The notes below the pieces were generated by a model that was not told the DNA's origin, ran no database searches, and saw nothing but the letters and a program-made list of their open reading frames with translations. The position numbers were made by a program, and so were the translations under genes. Shown one piece after another: positions 27,543 through 36,206 of a DNA stretch of 64,000 bases (position 1 is the first letter of the stretch; every line of letters starts with the position of its first letter). Origin of the DNA: Pseudomonas sp. UBA4617 (GTDB lineage: Bacteria; Pseudomonadota; Gammaproteobacteria; Pseudomonadales; Pseudomonadaceae); the NCBI RefSeq assembly GCF_002386445.1, contig NZ_DGIR01000022.1:62001-126000 (forward strand), given 5' to 3'.

Positions 27543-28190
27543 TTAACCCAGCAACCCTGCCGCGATGTTGATGGTGAAACCGAGTATCGCGGTATTGAAC
27601 ACGAACCCCACCAGTGAATGCGCCAGCACCACCTTGCGCAGGCCGCGCCCGGCGACGCCGATATCCGAGGTTTGCACCGCCATGCTGATGGTGAACGAGA
27701 AGTAGTGAAAATCCCAGTAATCCGGGTGGCGTTCGCCGTCGGCGAAACGCAACCCTGGTTCATGGTTTTGCGCTGTGTAGAACAGCCGGGCGTAATGCAG
27801 GCTGAAAATGCAGCCGATCAGCAGCCAGGAACCGGCCACGGTCAGGCCCGTGTAGAGGTAGTGCAGGGCCAACGCTGTGCCTTGCAGGCCGCGGCTGGAG
27901 ACCAGCTGCAAGGTGACGGCGGCGAGGCTGGCAATTGCGGCGATGCACACGGTTAGCAGGACCAGGCTGGCGTTTTCGTCTTCGACGCGGGCGACCTTGT
28001 GCACGTTCTCCGGGGTAGCGTTCCAGGTCAGGTAGAACACCAGCAGCAGGTACAGCCAGACACCCAGGTTCCACCCGGCGAGGATGTGCTGAACGGTGTC
28101 GTCTGCAGGGATCAGCCACGCGCCGAGCAGGCCGACCAAGGTAGCGAGAGTCAGGCGCGGATGGGTGTGGGTCAGGCGGTGGAAAGCCAT
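27543..28190 (-). CDS. DUF1345 family membrane protein
   Basis: 215 aa with about five membrane spans and the family stretch DFHYFSFTISMAVQTSDIG. DUF1345 proteins are inner-membrane proteins of unknown function, distantly like two-span potassium-channel pores in topology. Stands alone, divergent from pgm. Confidence 0.8.
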   Translation of the reverse strand: MAFHRLTHTHPRLTLATLVGLLGAWLIPADDTVQHILAGWNLGVWLYLLLVFYLTWNATPENVHKVARVEDENASLVLLTVCIAAIASLAAVTLQLVSSRGLQGTALALHYLYTGLTVAGSWLLIGCIFSLHYARLFYTAQNHEPGLRFADGERHPDYWDFHYFSFTISMAVQTSDIGVAGRGLRKVVLAHSLVGFVFNTAILGFTINIAAGLLG

Positions 28191-28248
28191 GTGGCCTCTC
28201 TGGCTAAGGGTGTGGCTACTACTCTAGACGGTCATGACAGAGACCAGC

Positions 28249-28277
28249 GGCACGCCCGGGTCCATCGTGGGCGTGCC
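28249..28277. other. Strong hairpin upstream of pgm
   Basis: GGCACGCCC/GGGCGTGCC, a perfect 9-bp stem with an 11-nt loop, in the 229-bp divergent gap. No T-run on either side. Role unknown. Confidence 0.35.
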
Positions 28278-28419
28278 CGACGCAGCATCGCGGTGATTGG
28301 CACGGGCTGCGTGGCCTGATGTTTCTTTGATTTCGCCCATCGCACGGCATTGCAACTCTCAGTACACTGGACGCTCCAATCCCAACATCTCCAACATCCG
28401 TTGAACTCGAGGTTTTTGC

Positions 28420-30057
28420 ATGACGCTCAGTCCTTTGGCAGGCAAGCCGGCTCCGACCAGCGTGCTGGTCGATATTCCACGACTGCTCACCGCCTACTAC
28501 ACCGGCCGCCCCGATGCGTCCGTGGCGGCCCAGCGGGTGGCCTTCGGCACCTCGGGGCACCGGGGCACTTCACTTGAGTTGAGTTTCAACGAATACCACG
28601 TCCTGGCCATCACCCAGGCCATCTGCCTGTATCGCGAAGAGCAGGGTATCGACGGTCCGCTGTTCATCGGCGCCGACACCCACGCCCTGTCCGCACCGGC
28701 CACCGCCAGCGCCCTGGAAGTGCTGGCGGCCAACGGCGTGCAGGTGATGCTGTCCAAGGACGATGAATACACGCCTACCCCGGCCGTGTCCCACGCCATC
28801 CTTTGCCATAACCGTGGCCGTGTGCAGGGCCTGGCCGACGGCATCGTCATCACGCCGTCGCACAACCCGCCACAGAGCGGTGGGTTCAAGTACAACCCCC
28901 CCAATGGCGGCCCGGCCGACAGCGACGTTACCAAGTGGATCGAGGCCAAGGCCAACGAACTGCTGGCGGCGAACCTGGCGGGGGTCAAGCGCATGGCGCA
29001 TGCCCAGGCGCTGCAGGCGGCCACCACCCAGCGTCACGACTATGTCAGCAGTTACGTGGCCGACCTGGAAAACGTCATCGACTTCGACGTCATCCGTGGC
29101 GCCGGGCTGCGCCTGGGCGTCGACCCGCTGGGCGGGGCCGGGGTACGTTACTGGTCGGCGATTGCCGAGCGCTACCAGCTGGACCTGGAAGTGGTGAACA
29201 GCGAGGTCGACCCGACCTTCCGCTTCATGACCGTCGACTGGGATGGCCAGATCCGCATGGACCCGTCCTCACCGTACGCCATGCAAGGCCTGATCGGCCT
29301 GCGCGAGCGCTTTGACGTGGCGTTCGCCTGCGACCCCGACCATGACCGCCATGGCATCGTCACCCCGGATGGTCTGCTGCAACCGAACAACTATCTGGCC
29401 GTGGCCATCGACTACCTGTACCGCCACCGCCCGCAATGGCGCAGTGATGCGGCAGTCGGCAAGACGGTGGTGTCCAGCGGCCTGATCGACCGTGTTACCC
29501 AGCGCCTGGGCCGCGAGTTGTACGAAGTGCCGGTGGGCTTCAAGTTCTTCGCCCAGGGGCTGTTCGACGGTTCGCTCGGCTTTGGTGGCGAGGAGAGTGC
29601 AGGGGCTTCGTTCCTGCGCCGCGATGGCTCGGTCTGGGCCACTGACAAAGACGGCCTGATCCCGGCCTTGCTGGCTGCCGAGATGACTGCCCGCACCGGG
29701 CGCAACCCCAGCCAGGCCTACGCTGACCTCACCGCGGCGCTGGGCAAACCATTCGCCACGCGGGTTGAAGCCAAGGCCGATGCCCGGCAGAAGGCGCTGC
29801 TGAGCAAGCTGGCGCCGGAGCAGGTGAAGTCGACCGAACTGGCCGGTGAGCCGATCGTGCAGATCCTCAGCCACGCGCCAGGCAATGGCCAGGCGATCGG
29901 CGGGCTGAAGGTGATGACCGCCAATGGCTGGTTCGCCGCGCGGCCGTCGGGCACCGAGGACATCTACAAGATCTACGCCGAAAGCTTCATCGACGAGGCA
30001 CACCTGCAGCGCCTGGTGCAGGAAGCGCAGGTGCTGGTGGATGCGGCAATTGCCTGA
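28420..30057 (+). CDS. pgm: Phosphoglucomutase, alpha-D-glucose specific
   Basis: Interconverts glucose-1-phosphate and glucose-6-phosphate, feeding glycogen, trehalose and cell-wall sugar synthesis. 545 aa, the usual length. Phosphoserine Ser147 in TPSHNP, metal loop DPDHDRHG at 305-312, sugar loop GGEESAG, and C-terminal phosphate-binding RPSGTEDIYKIYAES. Confidence 0.95.
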   Translation: MTLSPLAGKPAPTSVLVDIPRLLTAYYTGRPDASVAAQRVAFGTSGHRGTSLELSFNEYHVLAITQAICLYREEQGIDGPLFIGADTHALSAPATASALEVLAANGVQVMLSKDDEYTPTPAVSHAILCHNRGRVQGLADGIVITPSHNPPQSGGFKYNPPNGGPADSDVTKWIEAKANELLAANLAGVKRMAHAQALQAATTQRHDYVSSYVADLENVIDFDVIRGAGLRLGVDPLGGAGVRYWSAIAERYQLDLEVVNSEVDPTFRFMTVDWDGQIRMDPSSPYAMQGLIGLRERFDVAFACDPDHDRHGIVTPDGLLQPNNYLAVAIDYLYRHRPQWRSDAAVGKTVVSSGLIDRVTQRLGRELYEVPVGFKFFAQGLFDGSLGFGGEESAGASFLRRDGSVWATDKDGLIPALLAAEMTARTGRNPSQAYADLTAALGKPFATRVEAKADARQKALLSKLAPEQVKSTELAGEPIVQILSHAPGNGQAIGGLKVMTANGWFAARPSGTEDIYKIYAESFIDEAHLQRLVQEAQVLVDAAIA

Positions 30058-30090
30058 CAGGTAACAAACTGCTTGGTTCTGCGGCATTGT

Positions 30091-30115
30091 GTAAATTAGA
30101 ATTAATCTTATTTAC
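30091..30115. promoter_or_regulatory. Fur-box-like palindrome upstream of ECF sigma gene
   Basis: A 25-bp A/T-rich imperfect palindrome (20 of 25 positions symmetric, ends GTAAAT and ATTTAC), 21 bp before the sigma factor ATG. Position, length and composition fit a Fur site, as expected for iron-starvation sigma genes. Confidence 0.6.
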
Positions 30116-30135
30116 GCCACCGCAGGGCCTACCCC

Positions 30136-30648
30136 ATGATCGACGCCGCGCCGCCACCGGAGCATAGCCTGCCAGCCCTGTACCGGGCCCATCGCGGCTG
30201 GCTGGAAACCTGGTTGCGGCTGCGCTTGGGCAATGCCTGGGATGCCGCCGACCTTAGTCAGGATACCTTTCTGCGTATCCTCGCCAGCGCGCAGCCGCTG
30301 GCAGACATTCGCGAACCGCGCGCTTACCTGCTGACCGTCGGCAAGCGCCTGCTAAGCAACTTCCACCAACGGCGCCGCCTGGAACAAGCCTACCTCGATG
30401 CACTGGCGCAGTTGCCCGAGCAGCATGTGCCCTCGCCAGAGCAGCGCTGGCTGCTGCTGGAAACCCTGCAAGCGCTCGACGAGTTGCTCGACGGCCTCAA
30501 GGCGCCGGTACGCAAGGCCTTTCTCTGGAGCCAACTGGAGGGCCTGGGCTATGCCGAGATCGGCAAGCGCCTAGGCGTTTGCGAGCGCTCGGTCAAACGC
30601 TACATGGCGCAGGCCTACGAGCATTGCCTGCTGGCAGAACTGCAGTGA
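30136..30648 (+). CDS. FecI-like ECF sigma factor
   Basis: Iron-starvation group ECF sigma, 170 aa. Region 2 is WDAADLSQDTFLRILAS (about 34-52); region 4 is GLGYAEIGKRLGVCERSVKRYMAQAYEHC at the C-terminus. It should direct RNA polymerase to the TonB receptor gene two genes downstream when FecR signals. Its stop overlaps the GTG start of fecR (GTGA), so the pair is translationally coupled. Confidence 0.93.
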   Translation: MIDAAPPPEHSLPALYRAHRGWLETWLRLRLGNAWDAADLSQDTFLRILASAQPLADIREPRAYLLTVGKRLLSNFHQRRRLEQAYLDALAQLPEQHVPSPEQRWLLLETLQALDELLDGLKAPVRKAFLWSQLEGLGYAEIGKRLGVCERSVKRYMAQAYEHCLLAELQ

Positions 30649-31589
30649 CCAGCCATTCTCCCGAAACCCGCGAGGCACTGCGGGCAGCCGCGCGCTGGCT
30701 GGCACTGGTGGATTCTGGCGGTGCCAGCGAGAGCGACCTGCGCCGTCTGGAACAATGGCGTACCAGCAACACCTTGCACGAACACGCCTGGCAAAAGGCA
30801 ATGCTGTTGCGCCAGCGCTTTTCCGCGCTACCCGGCGCAGTGGCCATGGCCACCCTGGACCGCCCGGATGCTGGTCGCCGGGCGTTGCTCAAGCAGGCCC
30901 TGGGCGTGGCGGCATTGTTGCCGATGGCCTGGCTGGCAAGCCGCGAACTGCCGCTGGAAGCCTGGACCGCCGACATGCACACCGCGGTCGGAGAGCGTCG
31001 GCGGGTGCTGCTGAGCGATGGCACACTGTTGCAGTTGAACACCGACAGTGCGGCGGATATCGACGTGCGTGGCCGTCGCCTGACTTTACTGCGTGGCGAA
31101 GTGGCAGTCAGGTTGCCCGGCACCCCGGGCCTGACGTTGCAGGTGCCCTATGGCCAGGTCGTGCTGGATGCCGGTGAGGTGTGCCTGCGCCTTGTCGATC
31201 AGGCTTGCCGGGTAACGCTGCTCAAGGGCACGGCCAACCTGCTGCCGCAGCAAGGCCCGGCACTGCTGCTGCAGGCTGGGCAGCAGGCCAGCCTGCAAGC
31301 GACCGGAGTTGGCCCAGTCACCGGCCTGGACGCTTGGCTGCTGGGCTGGCGCGAAGGTGTGCTGCGCCTGGAAGATCGCCCCTTGGGCGAACTGCTGCAC
31401 GAGTTGCGCAGGTACCGCCCCGGCGTGCTGCGTTGGGCGCCTGAACTGGAGGCCCTGCGGGTGACCGGTACGTTCCGCCTCGACGACACCGACCGGGTGC
31501 TGGCCTTGCTCGCCGGCAGCCTGCCGTTGCAGGTGCACACGCGCACGCGTTACTGGGTGAGCCTGACCGCGCGAGAAAATCGCGCATGA
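30645..31589 (+). CDS. FecR-family sigma regulator
   Basis: 314 aa. N-terminal cytoplasmic part (DUF4880-like, REALRAAARWLALVDSGGAS) binds the sigma factor; one span (about ALLKQALGVAALLPMAWLA), then a periplasmic FecR domain (LSDGTLLQLNTDSAADIDV) that contacts the receptor. I place the start at GTG 30645, in a 4-bp overlap with fecI; the longest frame begins 22 codons earlier inside fecI. It ends five bases before a large hairpin that covers the receptor's ribosome-binding site. Confidence 0.9.
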   Translation: MTSHSPETREALRAAARWLALVDSGGASESDLRRLEQWRTSNTLHEHAWQKAMLLRQRFSALPGAVAMATLDRPDAGRRALLKQALGVAALLPMAWLASRELPLEAWTADMHTAVGERRRVLLSDGTLLQLNTDSAADIDVRGRRLTLLRGEVAVRLPGTPGLTLQVPYGQVVLDAGEVCLRLVDQACRVTLLKGTANLLPQQGPALLLQAGQQASLQATGVGPVTGLDAWLLGWREGVLRLEDRPLGELLHELRRYRPGVLRWAPELEALRVTGTFRLDDTDRVLALLAGSLPLQVHTRTRYWVSLTARENRA

Positions 31590-31594
31590 GGTTG

Positions 31595-31645
31595 TCCCCT
31601 TTTTTCTGCTCGCCGGTCATTACCGGTAGGAGCAAATAAAGGGGA
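31595..31645 (+). promoter_or_regulatory. Long RNA hairpin sequestering the receptor ribosome-binding site
   Basis: Read as RNA: outer stem TCCCCTTT (31595-31602) with AAAGGGGA (31638-31645), middle stem TGCTC (31607-31611) with GAGCA (31630-31634), inner stem CCGGT (31613-31617) with ACCGG (31622-31626), loop CATT. The Shine-Dalgarno AGGGGAG (31640-31646), nine bases before the receptor ATG, lies in the outer stem. The structure starts five bases after the fecR stop. It could couple receptor translation to fecR, act as an mRNA processing site, or be a thermometer-like element. Confidence 0.6.
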
Positions 31646-31655
31646 GCCTTGTTCA

Positions 31656-34061
31656 ATGCCTGTTGTCATGTCCTGCCGCCTGCGTCCACTGACGCGTGCG
31701 GCACATCCGCTGTTCGCCATGAGCCTGTTGTTGTGTGCACCGGCCTGGGCCGATGAACCCGCCCGGCGCAGCTATCAGGTGCCGGCCGCAAGCCTGGGTG
31801 CGGCACTTACCCGGTTTGCCGACCAGGCCGGGGTCAGCCTGTCGCTGGACCCGACGCTGGTCAACGGCCGGCAGAGCAGTGGCCTGTCCGGCAGCTACAG
31901 TGTCAACGAAGGCTTCACCCAGCTGCTGCGCGGCAGCGGCCTGCAGTTGCTGCCGGTGGGCGAGGGCGCTTTCACCTTGGTGCCGGCCCCCCAGGCGGGT
32001 GGTGCCCTGGAAATCGCCCCGACCAGCATCGTCGGCGGCATGGCCGCAGGCAACGAAACGCAACCTTATGCCGGTGGCCAGGTGGCCCGTCAGGGTTCAC
32101 AGGGCCTGCTTGGCACGCGCGACTTCATGGAAACCCCGTTCAGCATCAGCAGCTACACCAGCGAACTGGTGAAGAACCAGCAGGCGCGGACGTTGGGCGA
32201 GCTGATCGCCAGCGACCCATCGGTGCGCGCCACCAACCCGGCGGGTGGGCGCTTCGAGCAGTTCACCATTCGCGGCTTCAGCCTGTTCAACAGTGATGTG
32301 GCCTACAACGGACTGTACGGTATCCTGCCGACCTACTCCATCGACATGGAAATGGCCGACCGGGTAGACGTGCTGAAAGGCCCCAGCCAGCTGATCAATG
32401 GCATTTCGCCGCGAGGCAGTGTCGGCGGCGGCATCAATGTGCAACCCAAGCGGGCCGGTGACCAGCCGCTCACCGAGTTTACCGGCAGCTATGCGTCGGC
32501 AGGCCAGGCAGGCGGTGCGGTGGACGTTGGCCGGCGCTTTGGCCAAGGCCAGCAGTTCGGCGTGCGCTTCAATGGCGTGCAACAGGCGGGCGACACCGAA
32601 TGGGACCACCAGCGTGTCGAGCGCGAAATGGCGGTGTTGGGCCTGGACTTTCGTGGCGAGCGCCTGCGGCTTTCGGCAGACCTGGGCCATACCGAGCGCG
32701 ACACCGATGCACCGCAGGAGCGGGTGCTGATCGGCGCCAATGCCAAGGTGCCGGATGCCAACGACGTGCGCCACAACTATGCCCAGGCCTGGAGCAAGGC
32801 GCGCACCAACGACACCTTTGGCGCGCTGCATGCCGAGTACGATATCAGCGAGTCGCTGCTGGCCTATGGCGCGGTCGGTGCACGCGAGAGCAACCATGAC
32901 TTCCTGCGCCACAACGTGTCCATCAGCAACGATGCCGGCGACTTCACCGTGCAGCCGCGCGACTTTACCCGGGATGAATCCGTGCGAACCGCCATGGCCG
33001 GTGTGCGCAACTGGTTCCATACCGGGCCGGTCAGCCATGAGCTGAACCTGGCCGCCACCTACTTCTACATGGACTTCACCAACGGCGGCGCCCGCTATGC
33101 CTCGGCGCCCAGCAACCTCTATCACCCGGTAGCCACGCCGACCCCAGCCACGCCAACCCGCATCGACCCCGAGGTGTACACGGAAAACCGCTTTTCCGGC
33201 GTGGCCCTGGCCGACACCCTCGGCTTCTTCGACGACCGCCTGCTGCTGACCCTGGGCGCGCGCTGGCAACGGGTGCAGGTGGAAGACTGGAGCGACGGTA
33301 TCAAGGGCGATACCGCCTACGATGAAGAGAAGGTGTCGCCCTCAGGCGGTGTGCTGCTCAAGGTTACCGACCAGCTGTCGTTGTATGCCAACTACATGGA
33401 GGGCCTGAGCCAGGGCAAGATTGCGCCATCGACATCGATCAACGAAGACCAGATCTTCCCGCCGTTCACCAGCCGCCAGGTCGAGGTGGGGGCAAAGTAC
33501 GACCTGGGTCAGGTTGCCTTCACTGCCAGTGCCTTCCGCATCCGCCAGCCCGCCTATGAAACCAACCCCAGGTCGCGGGTGTTCGGCCCCAATGGCAAGC
33601 GCGACAACCGCGGTATCGAACTGAGCGTGTTCGGCGAGCCCATGCAAGGCGTGCGAGTGCTGGGCGGGGTGATGTACATCGACAGCGAGCTGACTGGCAC
33701 CATCGGTGGCGTCTACGATGGCAACCGGGCGCCGGCCACGCCCGAGTACAACGTCAACTTCGGCGCCGAATGGGACGTGCCTGGGGTGAACGGCCTGACC
33801 CTCACGGCGCGAGGCATCCACTCGAGCTCGCAGTACCTGGACCAGAACAACAGCAAGCAGATCGACGGTTGGGAGCGTTATGACCTGGGCGCGCGTTATG
33901 CCTTCAAGGTGGATGCCACACAGCTGACCTTGCGTGCCAGTGTCGAGAACGTGCTGGACGACCGCTACTGGAGTTCGGCCGGGGCCTCGGATGACAGCGA
34001 GCCGGGGTTGACGCTTTCTACGCCGCGTACCTACTTGCTGTCAGCGACTGTAGGTTTCTAG
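31656..34061 (+). CDS. TonB-dependent siderophore receptor with signalling domain
   Basis: Outer-membrane ferric-siderophore receptor and signal transducer, 801 aa. Signal peptide ends about CAPAWA-DE; an STN signalling domain covers about residues 38-112 (YQVPAASLGAALTRFADQAG), then the TonB plug (FTIRGFSLFNSDV, VDVLKGPSQLINGISPRGSVGGGIN) and a 22-strand barrel ending YLLSATVGF. The STN domain matches the adjacent fecI/fecR pair, making a complete cell-surface-signalling unit. The siderophore is not known; FpvA/FoxA-type xenosiderophore receptors look most alike. Confidence 0.93.
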   Translation: MPVVMSCRLRPLTRAAHPLFAMSLLLCAPAWADEPARRSYQVPAASLGAALTRFADQAGVSLSLDPTLVNGRQSSGLSGSYSVNEGFTQLLRGSGLQLLPVGEGAFTLVPAPQAGGALEIAPTSIVGGMAAGNETQPYAGGQVARQGSQGLLGTRDFMETPFSISSYTSELVKNQQARTLGELIASDPSVRATNPAGGRFEQFTIRGFSLFNSDVAYNGLYGILPTYSIDMEMADRVDVLKGPSQLINGISPRGSVGGGINVQPKRAGDQPLTEFTGSYASAGQAGGAVDVGRRFGQGQQFGVRFNGVQQAGDTEWDHQRVEREMAVLGLDFRGERLRLSADLGHTERDTDAPQERVLIGANAKVPDANDVRHNYAQAWSKARTNDTFGALHAEYDISESLLAYGAVGARESNHDFLRHNVSISNDAGDFTVQPRDFTRDESVRTAMAGVRNWFHTGPVSHELNLAATYFYMDFTNGGARYASAPSNLYHPVATPTPATPTRIDPEVYTENRFSGVALADTLGFFDDRLLLTLGARWQRVQVEDWSDGIKGDTAYDEEKVSPSGGVLLKVTDQLSLYANYMEGLSQGKIAPSTSINEDQIFPPFTSRQVEVGAKYDLGQVAFTASAFRIRQPAYETNPRSRVFGPNGKRDNRGIELSVFGEPMQGVRVLGGVMYIDSELTGTIGGVYDGNRAPATPEYNVNFGAEWDVPGVNGLTLTARGIHSSSQYLDQNNSKQIDGWERYDLGARYAFKVDATQLTLRASVENVLDDRYWSSAGASDDSEPGLTLSTPRTYLLSATVGF

Positions 34062-34101
34062 CAGGTCAGTGGTTGCGGCCTGTCTGCCATGATGCCTGAT
34101 G

Positions 34102-34137
34102 CCTGTCAGATCAAGCAGCTGCAAGAGCACTGACAGG
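34102..34137. terminator. Hairpin between convergent genes
   Basis: Perfect 8-bp arms CCTGTCAG (34102-34109) and CTGACAGG (34130-34137) with a 20-nt loop, in the gap between the receptor gene and the convergent RidA gene. May serve both directions; no T-run. Confidence 0.45.
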
Positions 34138-34167
34138 TATCAGGGCAAGCCCGCTACGCTTATCCCG

Positions 34168-34584
34168 CTAGGCCTGGTCGGGCACCACGGCGATCACGTC
34201 GATTTCCATCAGCCACTCGGCCTGGGCCAACCCGGCCACCACCAGGCCGGTGGAAATCGGGAACACCCCCTTCAACCATTTACCCACTTCCTTGTACACC
34301 GGCTCGCGGAAGCGCGGGTCGGTGATGTAGGTGGTGGTCTTGACGATGTGCGACAGGTCCGAGCCGGCCTCTTCGAGCAGTTGCTTGACGTTTTTCATCG
34401 CCTGCTCGGCCTGCGCCCGCGGATCGCCCAGGCCCACCAGGTTGCCTTCGAAGTCGGTGCCGACCTGGCCGCGCACATAGATGGTATTACCGGCACGTAC
34501 TGCCTGGCACAAGTCGTTGTCCAGGGTCTGGTTGGGGTAGGTGGCCTTGGTGTTGAACATGCGGATGCGAGTATGGGTAGGCAT
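34168..34584 (-). CDS. RidA/YjgF family protein
   Basis: 138 aa. RidA proteins hydrolyse reactive enamines/imines released by flavin- or PLP-enzymes. Seen: RGQVGTDFEGNLVGLGDPRAQAEQAMKNVKQLL and, near the C-terminus, the strand LMEIDVIAV, where archetypal RidA has VEIEAIA with a catalytic Arg just before; that Arg is not evident, so this may be an Rid1-7 subfamily member without canonical deaminase activity. Start ATG at 34582-34584 shares one base with the upstream monooxygenase stop (TGATG). Confidence 0.85.
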   Translation of the reverse strand: MPTHTRIRMFNTKATYPNQTLDNDLCQAVRAGNTIYVRGQVGTDFEGNLVGLGDPRAQAEQAMKNVKQLLEEAGSDLSHIVKTTTYITDPRFREPVYKEVGKWLKGVFPISTGLVVAGLAQAEWLMEIDVIAVVPDQA

Positions 34585-35903
34585 CAGTGGGCTCCGAGGG
34601 TGCTGACGTTGCTGATCCGGGTTGGTTGCTGCGCATCCGCGGCGCGTTGCTGGCGGTCGCGGTAGGCGCTGTAGGTGCGTTGCGTGGCGATGTGGCCGGC
34701 GACGTGCTTGGCGTCGTGCCACACGCCCCAGATGAACGATGAGCCACGCCGCGACAGCCACGGCAGGCCAAGGAAGTAGATGCCCGGCTCGCGGGCCACG
34801 CCGCGCTGGTGCTGGGGCTTGCCATTGGCGTCGAAGGTGTCGACCTGCAGCCAGCTGAAATCCACGCTGTAACCGGTGGCCCAGATGATGCTGGTGACAC
34901 CGGCCTCGGCCAGGTCCAGTTGCAGCAGTGGGTTGCGCATGCATTCCGGGTCGGCCAGGCGTTCACGGGCTTCGGGCTCTTCCGGCAGGTCAAGGCCGTT
35001 GCGCTGGATGTAGGCATCGGCGGCGTCCAGCAGGGCCAGGTAGTTTTCGTCGCCACGGTTGATGTTCTCGACCAGGTTGTCCTGGAAGCGTGCCACTCCG
35101 TTTTCGAACGACTGGGTCAGGCCGACCAGGGTCATGCCTTGGTGGGCGAGGGCACGGAAGTCCACGGTGTGGCCACCACGGGCACCGCTGACGGCAATGG
35201 TCACGTGCTCGCGGCCGGGCTTGGCGACTTCCGCATCCCACTCACCCAGCACCCCCAGCCACCAGCAGAAGTCACGGTTGCGGTAGGCGCGTGGCGGGCG
35301 GTCGTGGGCACCGACCGACAGGTAGACCTGGCGCCCGGCGCGCATCAGCTCCTCGGCGATCTGTACACCCGAGGAGCCGGCGCCCACGACCAGCACAGCC
35401 CCTGCAGGCAGTTGTTCGGGGTTGTAATAGGCCGCCGAGTGGATCTGGTGCAGGTTGCTGTCTTGCGGCGCAATGGCCGGAATCACCGGTTTCTGGAACG
35501 GGCCGGTGGCAGCGACGACACGGTTGGCGCGGATAACGCCTTCATTGGTTTCGATGGTGAAGCCGGGGCGGTCGCTGTTGCGCACGACCTTCTTCACTTC
35601 GATACCGGTGCGCACTGGCAGGTTGTACTTGCGTACGTATTGCTCGAAGTACTCGGCTACCTGGTCTTTACCGGCAAAGGCATCGGCGTCGAGGTCGAAT
35701 TCCAGCCCCGGGAAGCGGTCGTGCCAGGCCGGGCCATTGGCCACCAACGAGTCCCAGCGGCCGCTGCGCCAGGCCTCGGCGATACGCTTGCGCTCCAGCA
35801 CCAGGTGTGGCACGCCAAGCTTGCTCAGGTGTTCGCTCATGGCCACGCCGGCCTGGCCGGCGCCGACCACGAGGGTGTCGATTTCGAGATTGTTCAGTGT
35901 CAT
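34584..35903 (-). CDS. FAD/NADPH-dependent flavin monooxygenase (CzcO/FMO-like)
   Basis: 439 aa, two dinucleotide folds: FAD motif GAGQAG at 14-19 and NADPH motif GAGSSG at 174-179, with LHQIHSAAYYNPEQL between them as the FMO-type linker and IIWATGYSVDFSWL near the C-terminus. Such enzymes oxygenate N-, S- or carbonyl groups. The ATG at 35901-35903 is the chosen start (AAGGG upstream, FAD motif at the usual distance); the longest frame adds 100 residues of intergenic reading. Operonic with ridA, and divergent from DUF1028-M20. Confidence 0.85.
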   Translation of the reverse strand: MTLNNLEIDTLVVGAGQAGVAMSEHLSKLGVPHLVLERKRIAEAWRSGRWDSLVANGPAWHDRFPGLEFDLDADAFAGKDQVAEYFEQYVRKYNLPVRTGIEVKKVVRNSDRPGFTIETNEGVIRANRVVAATGPFQKPVIPAIAPQDSNLHQIHSAAYYNPEQLPAGAVLVVGAGSSGVQIAEELMRAGRQVYLSVGAHDRPPRAYRNRDFCWWLGVLGEWDAEVAKPGREHVTIAVSGARGGHTVDFRALAHQGMTLVGLTQSFENGVARFQDNLVENINRGDENYLALLDAADAYIQRNGLDLPEEPEARERLADPECMRNPLLQLDLAEAGVTSIIWATGYSVDFSWLQVDTFDANGKPQHQRGVAREPGIYFLGLPWLSRRGSSFIWGVWHDAKHVAGHIATQRTYSAYRDRQQRAADAQQPTRISNVSTLGAH

Positions 35904-36016
35904 GTCCGAGCCCTTGTTCAGGCGGTTTTTGTCAGGTCGGTTTGGAGGACCGCCGTTACCTGGGGCCAGACTAGGGATGCCGTGGAAACGGCGAAAATAG
36001 TATTTAGCTTGGGCTT

Positions 36017-36030
36017 GCCGATAAATCGGC
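36017..36030. promoter_or_regulatory. Perfect inverted repeat in monooxygenase/DUF1028 divergent gap
   Basis: GCCGATAAATCGGC, perfect 6-bp arms with an AA centre, 114 bp upstream of the monooxygenase start. The 303-bp gap 35904-36206 contains no gene; a second repeat, TTTTTCC (36112-36118) with GGAAAAA (36132-36138), lies nearer DUF1028. Both are operator candidates without a local regulator. Confidence 0.4.
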
Positions 36031-36206
36031 GAAGGCCCCGGTTCCTGTGGCTTGCAGGGCCGAGTGCAGCAGCATTTGCGCGGATTCGGCGGGGCTTGGC
36101 CCAGCCTTAGTTTTTTCCTCTGCAAGGCCTCGGAAAAAGGTGGTTTCGCCTCCCGGAAGGTCCACCCAGAATGCCCTGTATCGCACAGCACAACAGGAAC
36201 CATGAC

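Noticed and set aside
30579..31589. fecR starting at 30579
   Set aside because: The first 22 codons overlap the sigma factor's region 4 coding sequence; the GTG at 30645 forms the usual coupled overlap.
36111..36138. TTTTTTCC...GGAAAAA repeat as an intrinsic terminator
   Set aside because: It lies upstream of DUF1028 with no gene ending there and has an A/T-rich, not GC-rich, stem; kept only as an operator candidate.
34584..36203. Monooxygenase with a 100-residue N-terminal extension
   Set aside because: The extension is intergenic reading with no likeness to a targeting or sensory domain; the FAD motif is at the normal distance from the start at 35903.
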